Positions 31,447-40,606 of a stretch of 64,000 nucleotides of DNA are shown in pieces. The notes beneath the pieces are model-generated. The model saw only the letters and a list, made by a program, of their open reading frames with translations, made no database searches and was not told the origin of the DNA. The position numbers were made by a program, and so were the translations under genes. Source of the DNA: Taklimakanibacter deserti (lineage in GTDB: Bacteria; Pseudomonadota; Alphaproteobacteria; Rhizobiales; Aestuariivirgaceae); the NCBI GenBank assembly GCA_003574785.1, contig QORU01000004.1:248001-312000 (forward strand), written 5' to 3'. Position 1 is the first letter of the stretch; each line of letters opens with the position of its first letter.

Positions 31447-33600
31447 TCAAACGACCACATGCACTTCGGCCTTGAGCAGATCCTCGTCTCGGGCCGACGG
31501 CCCGGCGAAGAACTCGATGACGCCGGGCTCGAGCCGCGGCGCATAGTCGGTCCCGGGGAAGGCGAGATCATCCGTCGACAGAGTGATCTCCACCGTCTTC
31601 GTCTGCCGGGGCTCGAGCCAAGCCTTGCCCATGCCCTTGAGTTCCAGCACCGGGCGCGACACGCTCGCCACCGGATCGCGCAGGAAGAACAGCACCGTCT
31701 CCTCGCCGGCAACCGGCCCGTCATTGCGGACGCTGACGGAGAGCGTGACCTTGGCGCCGGCGCGCAATTCGCTGGGACTCACATTGAAATCGCGATGCGT
31801 GAAGCGCGTATAGGAAAGCCCGTGGCCGAAGGGAAACAGCGGCTCGTTGGGCAGGTCGAGATATTTGCTCGAATAGCGGTTCGCCGGGGCCATCGGCCGT
31901 CCGCTCGGACGGTGCGCGTAGAAGACCGGGACCTGCCCTCGATCGGCGGGCCACGATACCGGCAGCTTGGCGGAAGGCGACCACTGGCCGGTGATGACGT
32001 CGGCCACGGCATGGCCGGCCTCGCTGCCGAGGAACCAGGTGGCGAGCACCGCCTGCGCCACTTCGAAGAGCCAGGGCACGATGAGCGGGCGGCCGGAGGA
32101 GAGGAGCACGATGACGGGCTTGCCCGTAGCGAGGACTGCTCTGGCAAGCGCTTCCTGATGGCCGGGAAGATCGGGCCGGGCGCGGCTCGCCGCCTCGCCG
32201 CTCATATAGCGCTCTTCGCCAAGACACAGGAGAACGATGTCGGCGCGCTCGGCAAAGCCGACGGCCGCCTCGATACCTTTGGTGTCGCCGCCTTCGATCG
32301 AGACGCCGGGTGCGTAGAGGATTTCGCTCTCGTGCCAGGCGGCCCGCATGCCGGGCAGGAACGGCACCATGTCCTCGATGAGCCCTGCCCCCGACCACGG
32401 GCCCAGCATCTCGGCCTGGGCATTGGCGAGCGGGCCCAGCATCGCGACGCGCCGCGGCGGCTGGGTGACGGGCAGGATATTGCCGCGGTTGCTGAGCAGC
32501 ACGATCGAGCGGCGCGCCGCATCGCGCGCGATATCGCGATGCTCGACACGGCGCGCCTTGTGATCGAACTTGACCGCGGCATCGCGATAGGGGTCGTCGA
32601 AGAGGCCAAGCTCTTCCTTGAGCATCAGCACACGCTGGGCTGCCTGGTCGATATGCTCCATGCTGACCGCTCCGCTCTGCAGCGCCTTGGGCAGGCCCTC
32701 CACATAGGCCAGTCCCATCAGGTCGATATCGACGCCGGCTTTGAGCGCCAGCGCCGCGGCCTCGGTGACGTCGGCAGCGACCCCGTGCGGCACGAGTTCG
32801 TTGATGGCGGTGTAGTCGCTGATGATGACGCCTTCGAACCCCCACTGCCGGCGCACCATGTCGCGCAGGATCGCGACATGGGCCGTGAGCGGGATATTGT
32901 CCATGTCGGTGAAGGCCGGCATGATCGCCGCGACCCCGGCGGCGACCGCCGCCTCGAAGGGCGGCAGATAGACTTCATGCAGACTGCGCTCGGAGACCTC
33001 GACTTGAGCATAGTCGCGCCCCGCCACCGACGCGCCATAGGCCGCGAGATGCTTGGCGGTCGCGGCGATCGACAGCGGCGATTTGAGATCATCGCCCTGG
33101 AAGCCTTTCACCTTGGCGATGGCGAAACGCGCGGTGAGCCACGGGTCCTCGCCGCCGCTCTCGGCCATCCGTCCCCAGCGCGGATCGCGCGACACATCGA
33201 GCATCGGCGCGAAAGTGAGCGTCAGTCCTTCGGCCGCGGCCTCGAGTGCTGCGATGCGCGCGGTTCGCTCCCACAATGCTGGATCGAATGCTGAAGCTTC
33301 GGCCAAGGGGATGGGGAAGATCGTCCGGTGACCGTGGATGACGTCATAGCCGAAGATGAGCGGAATGCCGAGGCGCGTTTCCTCCACGGCAATGCGCTGC
33401 ACTTCGCGCACCTGGCCGCGCCCGAAGAGGTTGAGCAGGCTTCCCACACTTCCCGCCTTGAGCGCCGCCATATAGTCGCCGGGCTCTCCGGGTCCCGTCA
33501 CGACGAGTCCGCCCGAGAGCATGTTGAGCTGCCCGATCTTCTCATCGATGGTCATGGCGCGCATCAGCCGCGCGACGCGATCGGTCAATCTCGCTGACAT
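31447..33600 (-). CDS. Glycoside hydrolase family 3 beta-glucosidase, cytoplasmic
   Basis: A 717-residue GH3 enzyme of the BglX type. N-terminal TIM barrel with FGYDVIHGHRTIFP, LDVSRDPRWGRMAE and TAKHLAAYG; the nucleophile Asp is in GVIISDYTAI near residue 260. The second alpha/beta domain (ILLCLGEERYMSGEAASRA) and a C-terminal fibronectin-III-like domain (FGHGLSYTRF onward) complete the fold. BglX proteins are usually periplasmic, but this one begins directly with MSARLTDRVARLMRAMT and has no signal peptide, so it acts on imported oligosaccharides. A GGAGGA site fixes the start. It is divergent from the BacA-like transporter/glucanase operon at 33944, suggesting one beta-glucan utilisation unit. 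Confidence 0.92.
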   Translation of the reverse strand: MSARLTDRVARLMRAMTIDEKIGQLNMLSGGLVVTGPGEPGDYMAALKAGSVGSLLNLFGRGQVREVQRIAVEETRLGIPLIFGYDVIHGHRTIFPIPLAEASAFDPALWERTARIAALEAAAEGLTLTFAPMLDVSRDPRWGRMAESGGEDPWLTARFAIAKVKGFQGDDLKSPLSIAATAKHLAAYGASVAGRDYAQVEVSERSLHEVYLPPFEAAVAAGVAAIMPAFTDMDNIPLTAHVAILRDMVRRQWGFEGVIISDYTAINELVPHGVAADVTEAAALALKAGVDIDLMGLAYVEGLPKALQSGAVSMEHIDQAAQRVLMLKEELGLFDDPYRDAAVKFDHKARRVEHRDIARDAARRSIVLLSNRGNILPVTQPPRRVAMLGPLANAQAEMLGPWSGAGLIEDMVPFLPGMRAAWHESEILYAPGVSIEGGDTKGIEAAVGFAERADIVLLCLGEERYMSGEAASRARPDLPGHQEALARAVLATGKPVIVLLSSGRPLIVPWLFEVAQAVLATWFLGSEAGHAVADVITGQWSPSAKLPVSWPADRGQVPVFYAHRPSGRPMAPANRYSSKYLDLPNEPLFPFGHGLSYTRFTHRDFNVSPSELRAGAKVTLSVSVRNDGPVAGEETVLFFLRDPVASVSRPVLELKGMGKAWLEPRQTKTVEITLSTDDLAFPGTDYAPRLEPGVIEFFAGPSARDEDLLKAEVHVVV

Positions 33601-33943
33601 AATTCCTCCGCAGGCTGACGGCTAGCGTGCCAAATCTCACAGCGCCTTCTCGCTCGAAAGAATATAAGCACACTCATGGAACTTTCCGTTCAGGCTCCAT
33701 TCAGGCGATTCATGGCACGCTGTTTGCCTGACAATTGCTCATGTTCCAAGCGCGGAACTCGATCGGAACTGTGTCTTTGCCGTCACAGTTCCGGGAATAA
33801 TGGGGGTTTTGGTCCCGTACAGCAAGTTTACATAAAGCGTTTACTGGCTGGGATCATCATCTTCGACTAACATGCTTGACTGCGAGATGGGTGAGAATCA
33901 AAAAGAAGAAGAAAGACGGAAGCAAAAGGGCTGTTCATAGCCA
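33601..33943. other. Divergent intergenic region between GH3 gene and transporter-glucanase operon
   Basis: A 343-bp A/T-richer region carrying the control elements of both divergent units. A TTTACA and a TTGACT box occur around 33828-33880, but I cannot assign a convincing -10 partner. A polypurine run before 33944 (AAGAAGAAGAAAGACGG) lies upstream of the start codon. No gene seen. Confidence 0.45.
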
Positions 33944-35770
33944 ATGGAACTAGCTGATACAGCGTCGGATGAGGCACGTCCGGCGCACGGAAAACTCCGT
34001 GCCGAGACGAATGACGGCCAGTTCTGGGCGCAGGCACTGCCTTTGTTGCGCGCCCTCAACGCCTCGAGCTACCGCAACAAGCTTGCTTGGATGTTCGGCG
34101 GCATAACTCTCGTCATCATCACCAATACTTTCGGCCAGATCAAGCTCAATGCCTGGCTCGGCTCCTTCTATGACACGCTGGTCCAGCGCTCGCTGAGCAC
34201 GCTGGCGCATGAGCTCCTCATCTTCCTGGTCATCGTCGGCGGCCTCCTGTGCCTCGTGGTGGCGCAGACCTGGCTGCAGGAAACCATGAAGGTCAAGCTG
34301 CGTGAATGGCTGACCCATGATCTGATGGACCAATGGCTGAAGCCGCGGCGGGCTTATCTTCTGACCCAGGCCGGCGAAGACGGCGCCAATCCCGATCAAT
34401 ATATCCAGGCAGACGCCAGGCATCTCGCCGAAACGTCGGCGAGCCTCCTCATCGGCCTGTTCCAGGCCACCTTGCTGCTGGCGAGCTTCATCGGCGTGCT
34501 GTGGGCGCTGTCGAGCCAGGTGGTCTTCACCTGGGGCGACAGCAGCTTCACCATACCGGGCTACATGGTTTGGTGTGCGCTCGCCTATGCGATCACCGGC
34601 TCCTGGCTCACTTGGCTCGTCGGTCATCCCCTCATCAAGCTCAATGCCGAGCGCTACGCCAAGGAGGCGGATCTGCGCTTCGCCATCGTGCGCATCAATG
34701 AGACCGCCGAGGCCGTCGCCCTGGGGCGCGGCGAGGCCGATGAGCGGCGCACCGCCGACAGCTCGATCACCAGCGTGATCGACCTCGGCTGCAAGCTCGC
34801 CAATGGCTTGTCGAAGCTCACCTGGATCACCTCGGGCTATGGCTGGCTCGCGATCATCGTTCCGATCCTGGTGGCGGTGCCGGGCTTCTTCTCCGGCAAG
34901 CTGACGATCGGCGGCCTGATGATGGTGGTCGGCGCCTTCAACCAGGTGCAGAACTCGCTGCGCTGGTTCGTCGACAATTTCCCCGCCATCGCCGACTGGC
35001 GCGCGACCTTGCTGCGCGTCTCGCGCTTCCGCAACGGCCTGTACGAGCTCGAGCCCAATCCCGAGACCGGTCCGAGCGGCATCACCGTCGGACCTCACCC
35101 CGCGGGCCAGATGAGCTTCGAAGATCTGTCGCTCGATCAGCAGGGCAGCACGGTATCCTTCGCGACCTCGCGCATCGAGGTGCGCCAGGGTGAGCGCGTC
35201 CTCATCGAGAACGCCCCTGATTGCGACAAGACCCTGTTCCTGCGCGCCATGGCCGGATTGTGGACGGAGGGCACCGGATCCATTCTGCTGCCGCCGGCGG
35301 AGAGCATCATGTTCCTCCCGGCGCGGGCGCATTTCCGTATCGGCACCTTGCGCGAGGCGATGACCTATCCCTCGGGAGAGGGCGTCTTCGATGACGCCAT
35401 GGTTTCGGCCGCTCTCGTGCGCGTCGGCCTCATACATCTGGTCGAGCGGCTGGACGACAAGGGCCGCTGGGACAGGGCACTGCCCGCCCATGAGCAGCAG
35501 CGTCTGGTCCTGGCCCGCCTCGTCCTGCACCGGCCGGACTGGGTTCTGTTCGAGGATATCGCCACGACCGCCAATGAGCGGGATATCCCCCTCTTGCGCT
35601 CGGTCTTCACGCGCGAGCTGTCGGCTTCGGCGGTGATCGGCGTCGGTGACTCCCCGGCGCTCAACGGCTTCTTTGCCCGCCGTTTGCGGATGGCGCGGCA
35701 TATGGACGCCGTCCCCCGCCCCAATGCGCCTGCCCCTGCGATAGGGCGCCCTCTCGAAGCGGCAGAATAA
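33944..35770 (+). CDS. BacA/BclA-like ABC transporter half with degenerate nucleotide-binding domain
   Basis: A 608-residue ABC protein of the ABC_membrane_2 (SbmA/BacA/YddA) type: about six transmembrane helices in residues 45-330 (TFGQIKLNAWLGSFYD and FNQVQNSLRWFVDNF are family marks), then an ATPase domain. The ATPase domain is damaged: the Walker A position reads NAPDCDKT (about 423-430) with none of the glycines, the signature reads LPAHEQQR instead of LSxGEQQR, and the Walker B end reads LFED rather than LxDE. It therefore probably cannot hydrolyse ATP alone. The next gene encodes a paralogue with intact Walker motifs, implying a heterodimer with one working site. First gene of the glucanase operon. 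Confidence 0.87.
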   Translation: MELADTASDEARPAHGKLRAETNDGQFWAQALPLLRALNASSYRNKLAWMFGGITLVIITNTFGQIKLNAWLGSFYDTLVQRSLSTLAHELLIFLVIVGGLLCLVVAQTWLQETMKVKLREWLTHDLMDQWLKPRRAYLLTQAGEDGANPDQYIQADARHLAETSASLLIGLFQATLLLASFIGVLWALSSQVVFTWGDSSFTIPGYMVWCALAYAITGSWLTWLVGHPLIKLNAERYAKEADLRFAIVRINETAEAVALGRGEADERRTADSSITSVIDLGCKLANGLSKLTWITSGYGWLAIIVPILVAVPGFFSGKLTIGGLMMVVGAFNQVQNSLRWFVDNFPAIADWRATLLRVSRFRNGLYELEPNPETGPSGITVGPHPAGQMSFEDLSLDQQGSTVSFATSRIEVRQGERVLIENAPDCDKTLFLRAMAGLWTEGTGSILLPPAESIMFLPARAHFRIGTLREAMTYPSGEGVFDDAMVSAALVRVGLIHLVERLDDKGRWDRALPAHEQQRLVLARLVLHRPDWVLFEDIATTANERDIPLLRSVFTRELSASAVIGVGDSPALNGFFARRLRMARHMDAVPRPNAPAPAIGRPLEAAE

Positions 35771-35859
35771 CGCCTAAATCTCCTTGATAAATTCCCCTCC
35801 CGCTGATGCGGCAGGGGTGCGAGGATGCGCCTTGCAAAGATCGAGGAATCAGAACCGCG

Positions 35860-37680
35860 ATGACAGATCAATCCGCTCAGCTCGCCGATGCCGCGACCGA
35901 CATCGACGAAGCTGCCCATGCCGGTCTCGTGCCACAGCTTTCCATGATGGTCGGTGCCCTCTTCGCCTCGCCGGTGCGCAATACCCTATTGGCGCTGGGC
36001 GGAGGTCTCGTCGCCGTCATCCTGTTGACCGCCTATGGGCAGATCCGCCTCAACGCCTGGAATCAACCGTTCTATGACGCTCTGTCCCGCCGGGACCTCA
36101 CCGATTTCATCGTGCAGCTCGGCGTCTTCGCCATGATCGCCGGCAGCCTCCTGGTGCTGAATGTCTTCCAGACCTGGCTGAACCAGATGATGAAGCTCAA
36201 GCTCCGGGAAGGACTTGTGCTCGACCTGGTTGGCCAATGGCTCATGCCGCTCCGGGCTTTCCGGCTGGCCAATGCCGGACCGATCGGCGTCAATCCGGAC
36301 CAGCGCCTGCATGAGGACGCCCGCCACCTGACCGAGCTCTCGGCTGATCTCGGCATCGGTCTGTTTCAGGCGACGATTCTGCTCGTCAGCTTCATCGGCG
36401 TCCTGTGGGCGCTGTCGGCGGGCTTCATCTTCCATATCGGTGACCGCAGCTTCGACATTCCAGGATACATGGTCTGGGCGGCGCTCATCTATGCGGGCCT
36501 GGCGTCGCTCCTCAGCTACTGGGTGGGCCGGCCCCTCATCGAGCGCAATGCCGAGCGCTATCAGCGCGAGTCGGATTTGCGCTTTTCGATGATGCGGCTC
36601 AATGAGCACATCGACGCCGTGGCGCTCTTCGGCGGCGAGTCGGATGAGAAGCGGCGCATCGTGATCAGTCTCTATTCCGTTTTGGAAGCCACGCGCAGCA
36701 TCCTCATGCGGGTCACCGGTCTGACCTGGGTCACGGCAGGTTACGGCTGGATCACCCTCGTAGCGCCGATCCTGGTGGCGGCGCCCGTCTATTTTGCCGG
36801 CAACCTGTCCTTCGGCGGCTTGATGGTGGCGGTCGGCGCCTTTAATCAGGTGCAGAATTCGCTGCGCTGGTTCATCGACAATTTCAGCGCCATTGCCGAT
36901 TGGCGGGCCACGCTGTTGCGCATCGCCAGTTTCAGGAGCGCCGTGCTCAAGACCGATGTGCTGCACACGGTCGAGAGCCGCATCGAATTCGTCCAGGGCG
37001 AGAAGGGCAAGGTGCTCATCGAGGATCTCGAGATCGCCTCGCCTACCGGCTGCACCATGCTCAAGGAGAAGAAAGTCGAGATCAAGGCCGGCGAGCGCAT
37101 CGTCATCGTCGGCGATTCCGGCACCGGCAAGACGCTCCTGTTCAGGACGCTTGCCGGTCTGTGGCCCTGGGGCGACGGCCGCATCTCCTGGCCCAAGGGG
37201 GAAAGCATCCTTCATATGCCGAGGACGCCCTATTTGCCGCCCGGCACTTTGCGCGAGGTCTTGGCCTATCCTTTCGCCGTCGACAAATACGAAGCGGCCG
37301 AATTTCCGGCCGCGCTGAAGGCGGTCGGCCTCGACGGCCTCCTGGGCAAGCTCGACATGCACAAACGCTGGGACAAGAAGCTCTCCGAAGACGAGCAGCA
37401 TGCGCTCGCCTTTGCCCGCGTCAGGCTGCAGAAGCCCGATTGGCTCCTGGTTGACGAGGCTCTCGATTCGATCGAAGAGGCGACCCATCAACGGGTCGTG
37501 GAAATGCTGGACAAGGAATTGAAACACACGGGCGTCATCCATATCGGCAAGGCCGACGCCCATGATCATCTCTTCAGCCGTGTCTTTCATCTGATAAAGG
37601 ATCCGGAGACTCATACTCTCGAGCGCAAGCCCATGCCGGATATCAGGCCCAAGGCACGCTTCCCGGAAACCGTCCGATGA
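35860..37680 (+). CDS. BacA/BclA-like ABC transporter half with functional nucleotide-binding domain
   Basis: A 606-residue paralogue of the preceding protein. The membrane domain has the same marks (YGQIRLNAWNQPFYD, FNQVQNSLRWFIDNF). The ATPase domain has a canonical Walker A, GDSGTGKT (about residues 417-424), and Walker B LLVDEAL; the signature is LSEDEQHALAF, an acidic variant of LSxGEQQR. ABC_membrane_2 proteins take up peptides and other bulky solutes across the inner membrane. I chose the ATG at 35860 with GAGGAAT upstream; the frame opens at 35806. It overlaps the glucanase gene by 4 bp (ATGA). Expected partner: the degenerate half at 33944. Confidence 0.88.
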   Translation: MTDQSAQLADAATDIDEAAHAGLVPQLSMMVGALFASPVRNTLLALGGGLVAVILLTAYGQIRLNAWNQPFYDALSRRDLTDFIVQLGVFAMIAGSLLVLNVFQTWLNQMMKLKLREGLVLDLVGQWLMPLRAFRLANAGPIGVNPDQRLHEDARHLTELSADLGIGLFQATILLVSFIGVLWALSAGFIFHIGDRSFDIPGYMVWAALIYAGLASLLSYWVGRPLIERNAERYQRESDLRFSMMRLNEHIDAVALFGGESDEKRRIVISLYSVLEATRSILMRVTGLTWVTAGYGWITLVAPILVAAPVYFAGNLSFGGLMVAVGAFNQVQNSLRWFIDNFSAIADWRATLLRIASFRSAVLKTDVLHTVESRIEFVQGEKGKVLIEDLEIASPTGCTMLKEKKVEIKAGERIVIVGDSGTGKTLLFRTLAGLWPWGDGRISWPKGESILHMPRTPYLPPGTLREVLAYPFAVDKYEAAEFPAALKAVGLDGLLGKLDMHKRWDKKLSEDEQHALAFARVRLQKPDWLLVDEALDSIEEATHQRVVEMLDKELKHTGVIHIGKADAHDHLFSRVFHLIKDPETHTLERKPMPDIRPKARFPETVR

Positions 37681-38975
37681 ACATGCCCCGTTCCCTCAAA
37701 TCCAGGAAGGACGCCTCATTGCCCAATCCGAAGCTTGCGGATGACGAACTGCTCGAAGCCGTGCAGCGCCAGACCTTCCGCTATTTCTGGGAAGGCGCTC
37801 ATCCGGTGAGCTTCATGGCGCGCGACCGCAGCTTCCAGACCTCGGATCCTCAGGACGACAAGGTCGCGATCGGCGGCACCGGCTTCGGCGTCATGGCCAT
37901 CATCGTCGCGGTCGAGCGCCGATGGGTCACGCGCGAGGAGGCCTTGCAGCGCTTGAGCGGCATGCTCGACGTGCTGGAGGTCGCCACTTGCTATCACGGC
38001 GTCTTTCCGCATTTCATGCACGGCACGACTGGCGCCACCATTCCCTTCTGGCGCAAGGACGACGCCGCCGACCTGGTCGAGACATCGTTTCTCTTCCAGG
38101 GTCTTCTCTGTGCCAAGCAATATTTCGATCGCGACACGCCGGCCGAAAGGCGCTTGCGCGGCCGCATCAATTTCCTGTGGCTCGAAGTGGAGTGGAACTG
38201 GCACACACGGGACGGACGCAAGGCGCTCTACTGGCATTGGAGCCCGAACAATGGCTGGAGCCTCGGCCATGAAATCCGCGGCTGGAACGAGTGCCTCATC
38301 ACCTATGTGCTCGCCGCCGCGGCGCCGCGGTACGGGATCGATGCGGATGTCTATCACGATGGCTTTGCCATGGGCCGCGACTTCCTGAACCGCCGGACCT
38401 ATGACGGCATCGAGCTGCCTTTGGGCCCGGCCTTCGGCGGTCCCCTCTTCTTCACCCATTATTCCTTCCTGGGCCTCGATCCGCGCGGCCTCAAGGACCG
38501 TTATGCCGATTATTGGGAACAGAACCGCCGTCATGTCCGCATCAATTATGAGCATTGCGTGCGCAATCCGGGCGATCACGCGGGCTATGGCAAATCCTGC
38601 TGGGGCCTGACGGCAAGCGATGATCCCGACGGCTACAGCGCCCATGCGCCGGACAATGACAACGGCACGATCTCCCCGACCGCAGCCTTGGCGAGCTTCC
38701 CCTATGCGCCCAAGGAATCGATGCGCGCCTTGCGCCACTTCGTGAAGCAGGGCGACAAATTATGGGGACGCTTCGGCTTCATCGACGCGTTCAACGTTGA
38801 GCGCAACTGGTATGCCGACACGTTCCTTGCGGTCGATCAGGGCCCGATCATCGTCATGATCGAGAATTACCGCTCGGGCCTGTTGTGGAATCTGTTCATG
38901 AGCATTCCGGAAATCCAGGCGTCCCTGAAGAAGCTCGGCTTCATGAGCCCGCATCTCGAGGAACGGATCAGCTGA
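37677..38975 (+). CDS. GH144-type endo-beta-1,2-glucanase (glycoamylase-like), cytoplasmic
   Basis: A 432-residue (alpha/alpha)6-barrel enzyme of the glycoamylase-like family (PF10091), to which GH144 endo-beta-1,2-glucanases belong. Recognisable segments are LLEAVQRQTFRYFWEGAHP near the N-terminus, YWHWSPNNGWSLGHEIRGWN (about 178-197), GPLFFTHYSFLGLDPRG, and GFIDAFNVERNWYADTFLAV near the C-terminus. It would cut beta-1,2-glucan, such as the cyclic glucans of rhizobia, into oligosaccharides. There is no signal peptide, so it works inside the cell, which requires import of its substrate. Its start overlaps the stop of the transporter gene (ATGA). Substrate assignment is by family. Confidence 0.82.
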   Translation: MNMPRSLKSRKDASLPNPKLADDELLEAVQRQTFRYFWEGAHPVSFMARDRSFQTSDPQDDKVAIGGTGFGVMAIIVAVERRWVTREEALQRLSGMLDVLEVATCYHGVFPHFMHGTTGATIPFWRKDDAADLVETSFLFQGLLCAKQYFDRDTPAERRLRGRINFLWLEVEWNWHTRDGRKALYWHWSPNNGWSLGHEIRGWNECLITYVLAAAAPRYGIDADVYHDGFAMGRDFLNRRTYDGIELPLGPAFGGPLFFTHYSFLGLDPRGLKDRYADYWEQNRRHVRINYEHCVRNPGDHAGYGKSCWGLTASDDPDGYSAHAPDNDNGTISPTAALASFPYAPKESMRALRHFVKQGDKLWGRFGFIDAFNVERNWYADTFLAVDQGPIIVMIENYRSGLLWNLFMSIPEIQASLKKLGFMSPHLEERIS

Positions 38976-39001
38976 TGTGCGCGAACTGCAAATGCCTGAC
39001 T

Positions 39002-39170
39002 GTTTTCCCCTCTCCCGTTGCGAAGCAATGGGAGAGGGTGGCCGAAGGCCGGGTGAGGGCTCTTTGTCTCAGCAAGGAATTATCGTTGAGATCATGACAC
39101 ATTGCGCGAAAGAGCCCTCATCCGCCCTCCGGGCACCTTCTCCCACGCTCTGCGCGGGAGAAGGTGAAAG
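39002..39170. repeat. Mosaic intergenic repeat with two terminal hairpins, copy 2
   Basis: Close copy of the 13396-13563 element between the glucanase and glucoamylase genes. It shares the left hairpin CCCTCTCCC/GGGAGAGGG, the long-range pair GAGGGCTCTT/AAGAGCCCTC and the right hairpin CCTTCTCCC/GGGAGAAGG. The central 40 bases between the halves are the most divergent part. It ends about 20 bp before the next start codon. Confidence 0.85.
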
Positions 39171-39189
39171 ACGGCATGCGGGACGATAA

Positions 39190-40509
39190 ATGCCGGACAC
39201 ACTCGATACCTGGATCGACCGGCAATATGGTCTTTCCGCCAAGGCGATGCTCACCGCCGTCTCAGCCGTCGGCATCGTCAAGACGCGGCCGGGCTTCGGC
39301 CAGACCGTCAGGCCCAGACCCGGCTCGATCGTCGCCTCTCCGGTGCTCGCATCCTGGGATCCCGATCCCGACTATTTCTTCCACTGGTTCCGCGACTCCG
39401 CCATCGTCATCGACGCGCTGCGTGTCCTCCATCAGGACGGGCCGATCGGACCGGAAGCGCTCACGCACTTTCGTGACTTCATCGATTTCTCCCTGTCGCT
39501 GCGCCGTCTCGAGGGCAAACCCTTGGTCGAGGACAAGTCCTGGCGCTCGCGCACCACCGCCCAATTCCAGCAGTATCTGCGATCCGACGAAGAGCTTGCC
39601 GCCGTAACCCCCGATACCGTGGTGGCCGAGACGCGCGTCAATCCCGACGCCACGCTCGATATCTCGCGCTGGTCCAGGCCACAGCATGACGGGCCGGCTC
39701 TGCGCATCCTGGTGGTGCTGCGCTGGCTCGGGGGCGGCATCGCTCTCGACGATGACTGCCGCAGATCGGCCGCCCTCCTCCTGCATGGCGACATCGACTT
39801 CATCCTCGCGCATTGGGACGAGCCCGATTTCGACATGTGGGAAGAGGAGAAGGGAGAGAATTACTACACCGACCGCCTCTCAGCCTCGGCCCTCGAACAG
39901 GCAGCCCTCTGGCTCGACCGGCAGGCGCGCAATGAGGACCGGCGCAAGGCGGCCGCTTGCCGGCATGCCGCTTCCCATATCCGCCGAAGGCTCGACGACT
40001 ATTGGCTGGAAAGCGAAGGTTTCTACCGTTCGCGCCTCAGCGGCACGCCGTCGAAATATCTCGATATCTCCGTCATCTTCGCCATCATCCATTCGGGCGA
40101 AGACGGCGCCTCACATGGACTTCGCGATGCGCGCGTGCTTGCCACGCTGGCGAAACTCGAAGCGCTCTTTGCCAAGGACTATGCGATCAATCACGGGCGC
40201 CCCGAAGAGCGCGCACCCGCCCTTGGCCGTTACTCGGGCGATGTCTACTTCTCGGGCGGCGCCTATTATTTCTCGACCCTCGCCGCGGCTGAATTCTATT
40301 ATCGCCTGGCGGCGGTTCTGCACGATCGCACCTACAGAGCGCGCGGCGATGCCTTCCTCGAAACGGTGCGCGCCTACACCCCTGAGAATGGTGAGCTTTC
40401 CGAGCAATTCGACCGCGTCACCGGCCGGCAGACTTCGGCGAAAAACCTGGCCTGGAGCCATGCCGGCTTGATCACCGCGGTCGCGGCGCGACGAGCGCTT
40501 GGCGCATGA
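39190..40509 (+). CDS. GH15 glucoamylase (glucan 1,4-alpha-glucosidase), cytoplasmic
   Basis: A 439-residue GH15 enzyme releasing glucose from the non-reducing end of alpha-glucans. Conserved regions are YFFHWFRDSAIVIDAL (about 62-77), RPQHDGPALR (about 163-172), DMWEEEKG (about 215-222, containing the general acid Glu) and ELSEQFDRVTG (about 399-409, containing the general base Glu), then AKNLAWSHA. No signal peptide is present and length matches the bacterial catalytic domain alone. It follows the GH144 gene after the mosaic repeat and ends in a stop codon lying inside a palindromic repeat (40504). It may help degrade an imported or stored alpha-glucan beside the beta-glucan route. Confidence 0.88.
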   Translation: MPDTLDTWIDRQYGLSAKAMLTAVSAVGIVKTRPGFGQTVRPRPGSIVASPVLASWDPDPDYFFHWFRDSAIVIDALRVLHQDGPIGPEALTHFRDFIDFSLSLRRLEGKPLVEDKSWRSRTTAQFQQYLRSDEELAAVTPDTVVAETRVNPDATLDISRWSRPQHDGPALRILVVLRWLGGGIALDDDCRRSAALLLHGDIDFILAHWDEPDFDMWEEEKGENYYTDRLSASALEQAALWLDRQARNEDRRKAAACRHAASHIRRRLDDYWLESEGFYRSRLSGTPSKYLDISVIFAIIHSGEDGASHGLRDARVLATLAKLEALFAKDYAINHGRPEERAPALGRYSGDVYFSGGAYYFSTLAAAEFYYRLAAVLHDRTYRARGDAFLETVRAYTPENGELSEQFDRVTGRQTSAKNLAWSHAGLITAVAARRALGA

Positions 40510-40548
40510 TCCGGAAAAGTGGGTACCGGTTTTCCGAAGAGATCATGC
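40504..40548. repeat. Nested palindromic intergenic repeat, copy 2
   Basis: Same 45-bp design as 11536-11580: GCATGATC (40504-40511), CGGAAAA (40512-40518), GGTACC core, TTTTCCG, GATCATGC (40541-40548). It supplies the TGA stop of the GH15 gene. A second hairpin GATGGC/GCCATC (40570-40575 and 40589-40594) follows. Together they fill the gap between two convergent genes and may act as a two-way terminator. Confidence 0.9.
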
Positions 40549-40606
40549 GCAAGAAAAAAAATAAAGCGCGATGGCGACTCGAAGAAAAGCCATCATGCTT
40601 TAGCGC

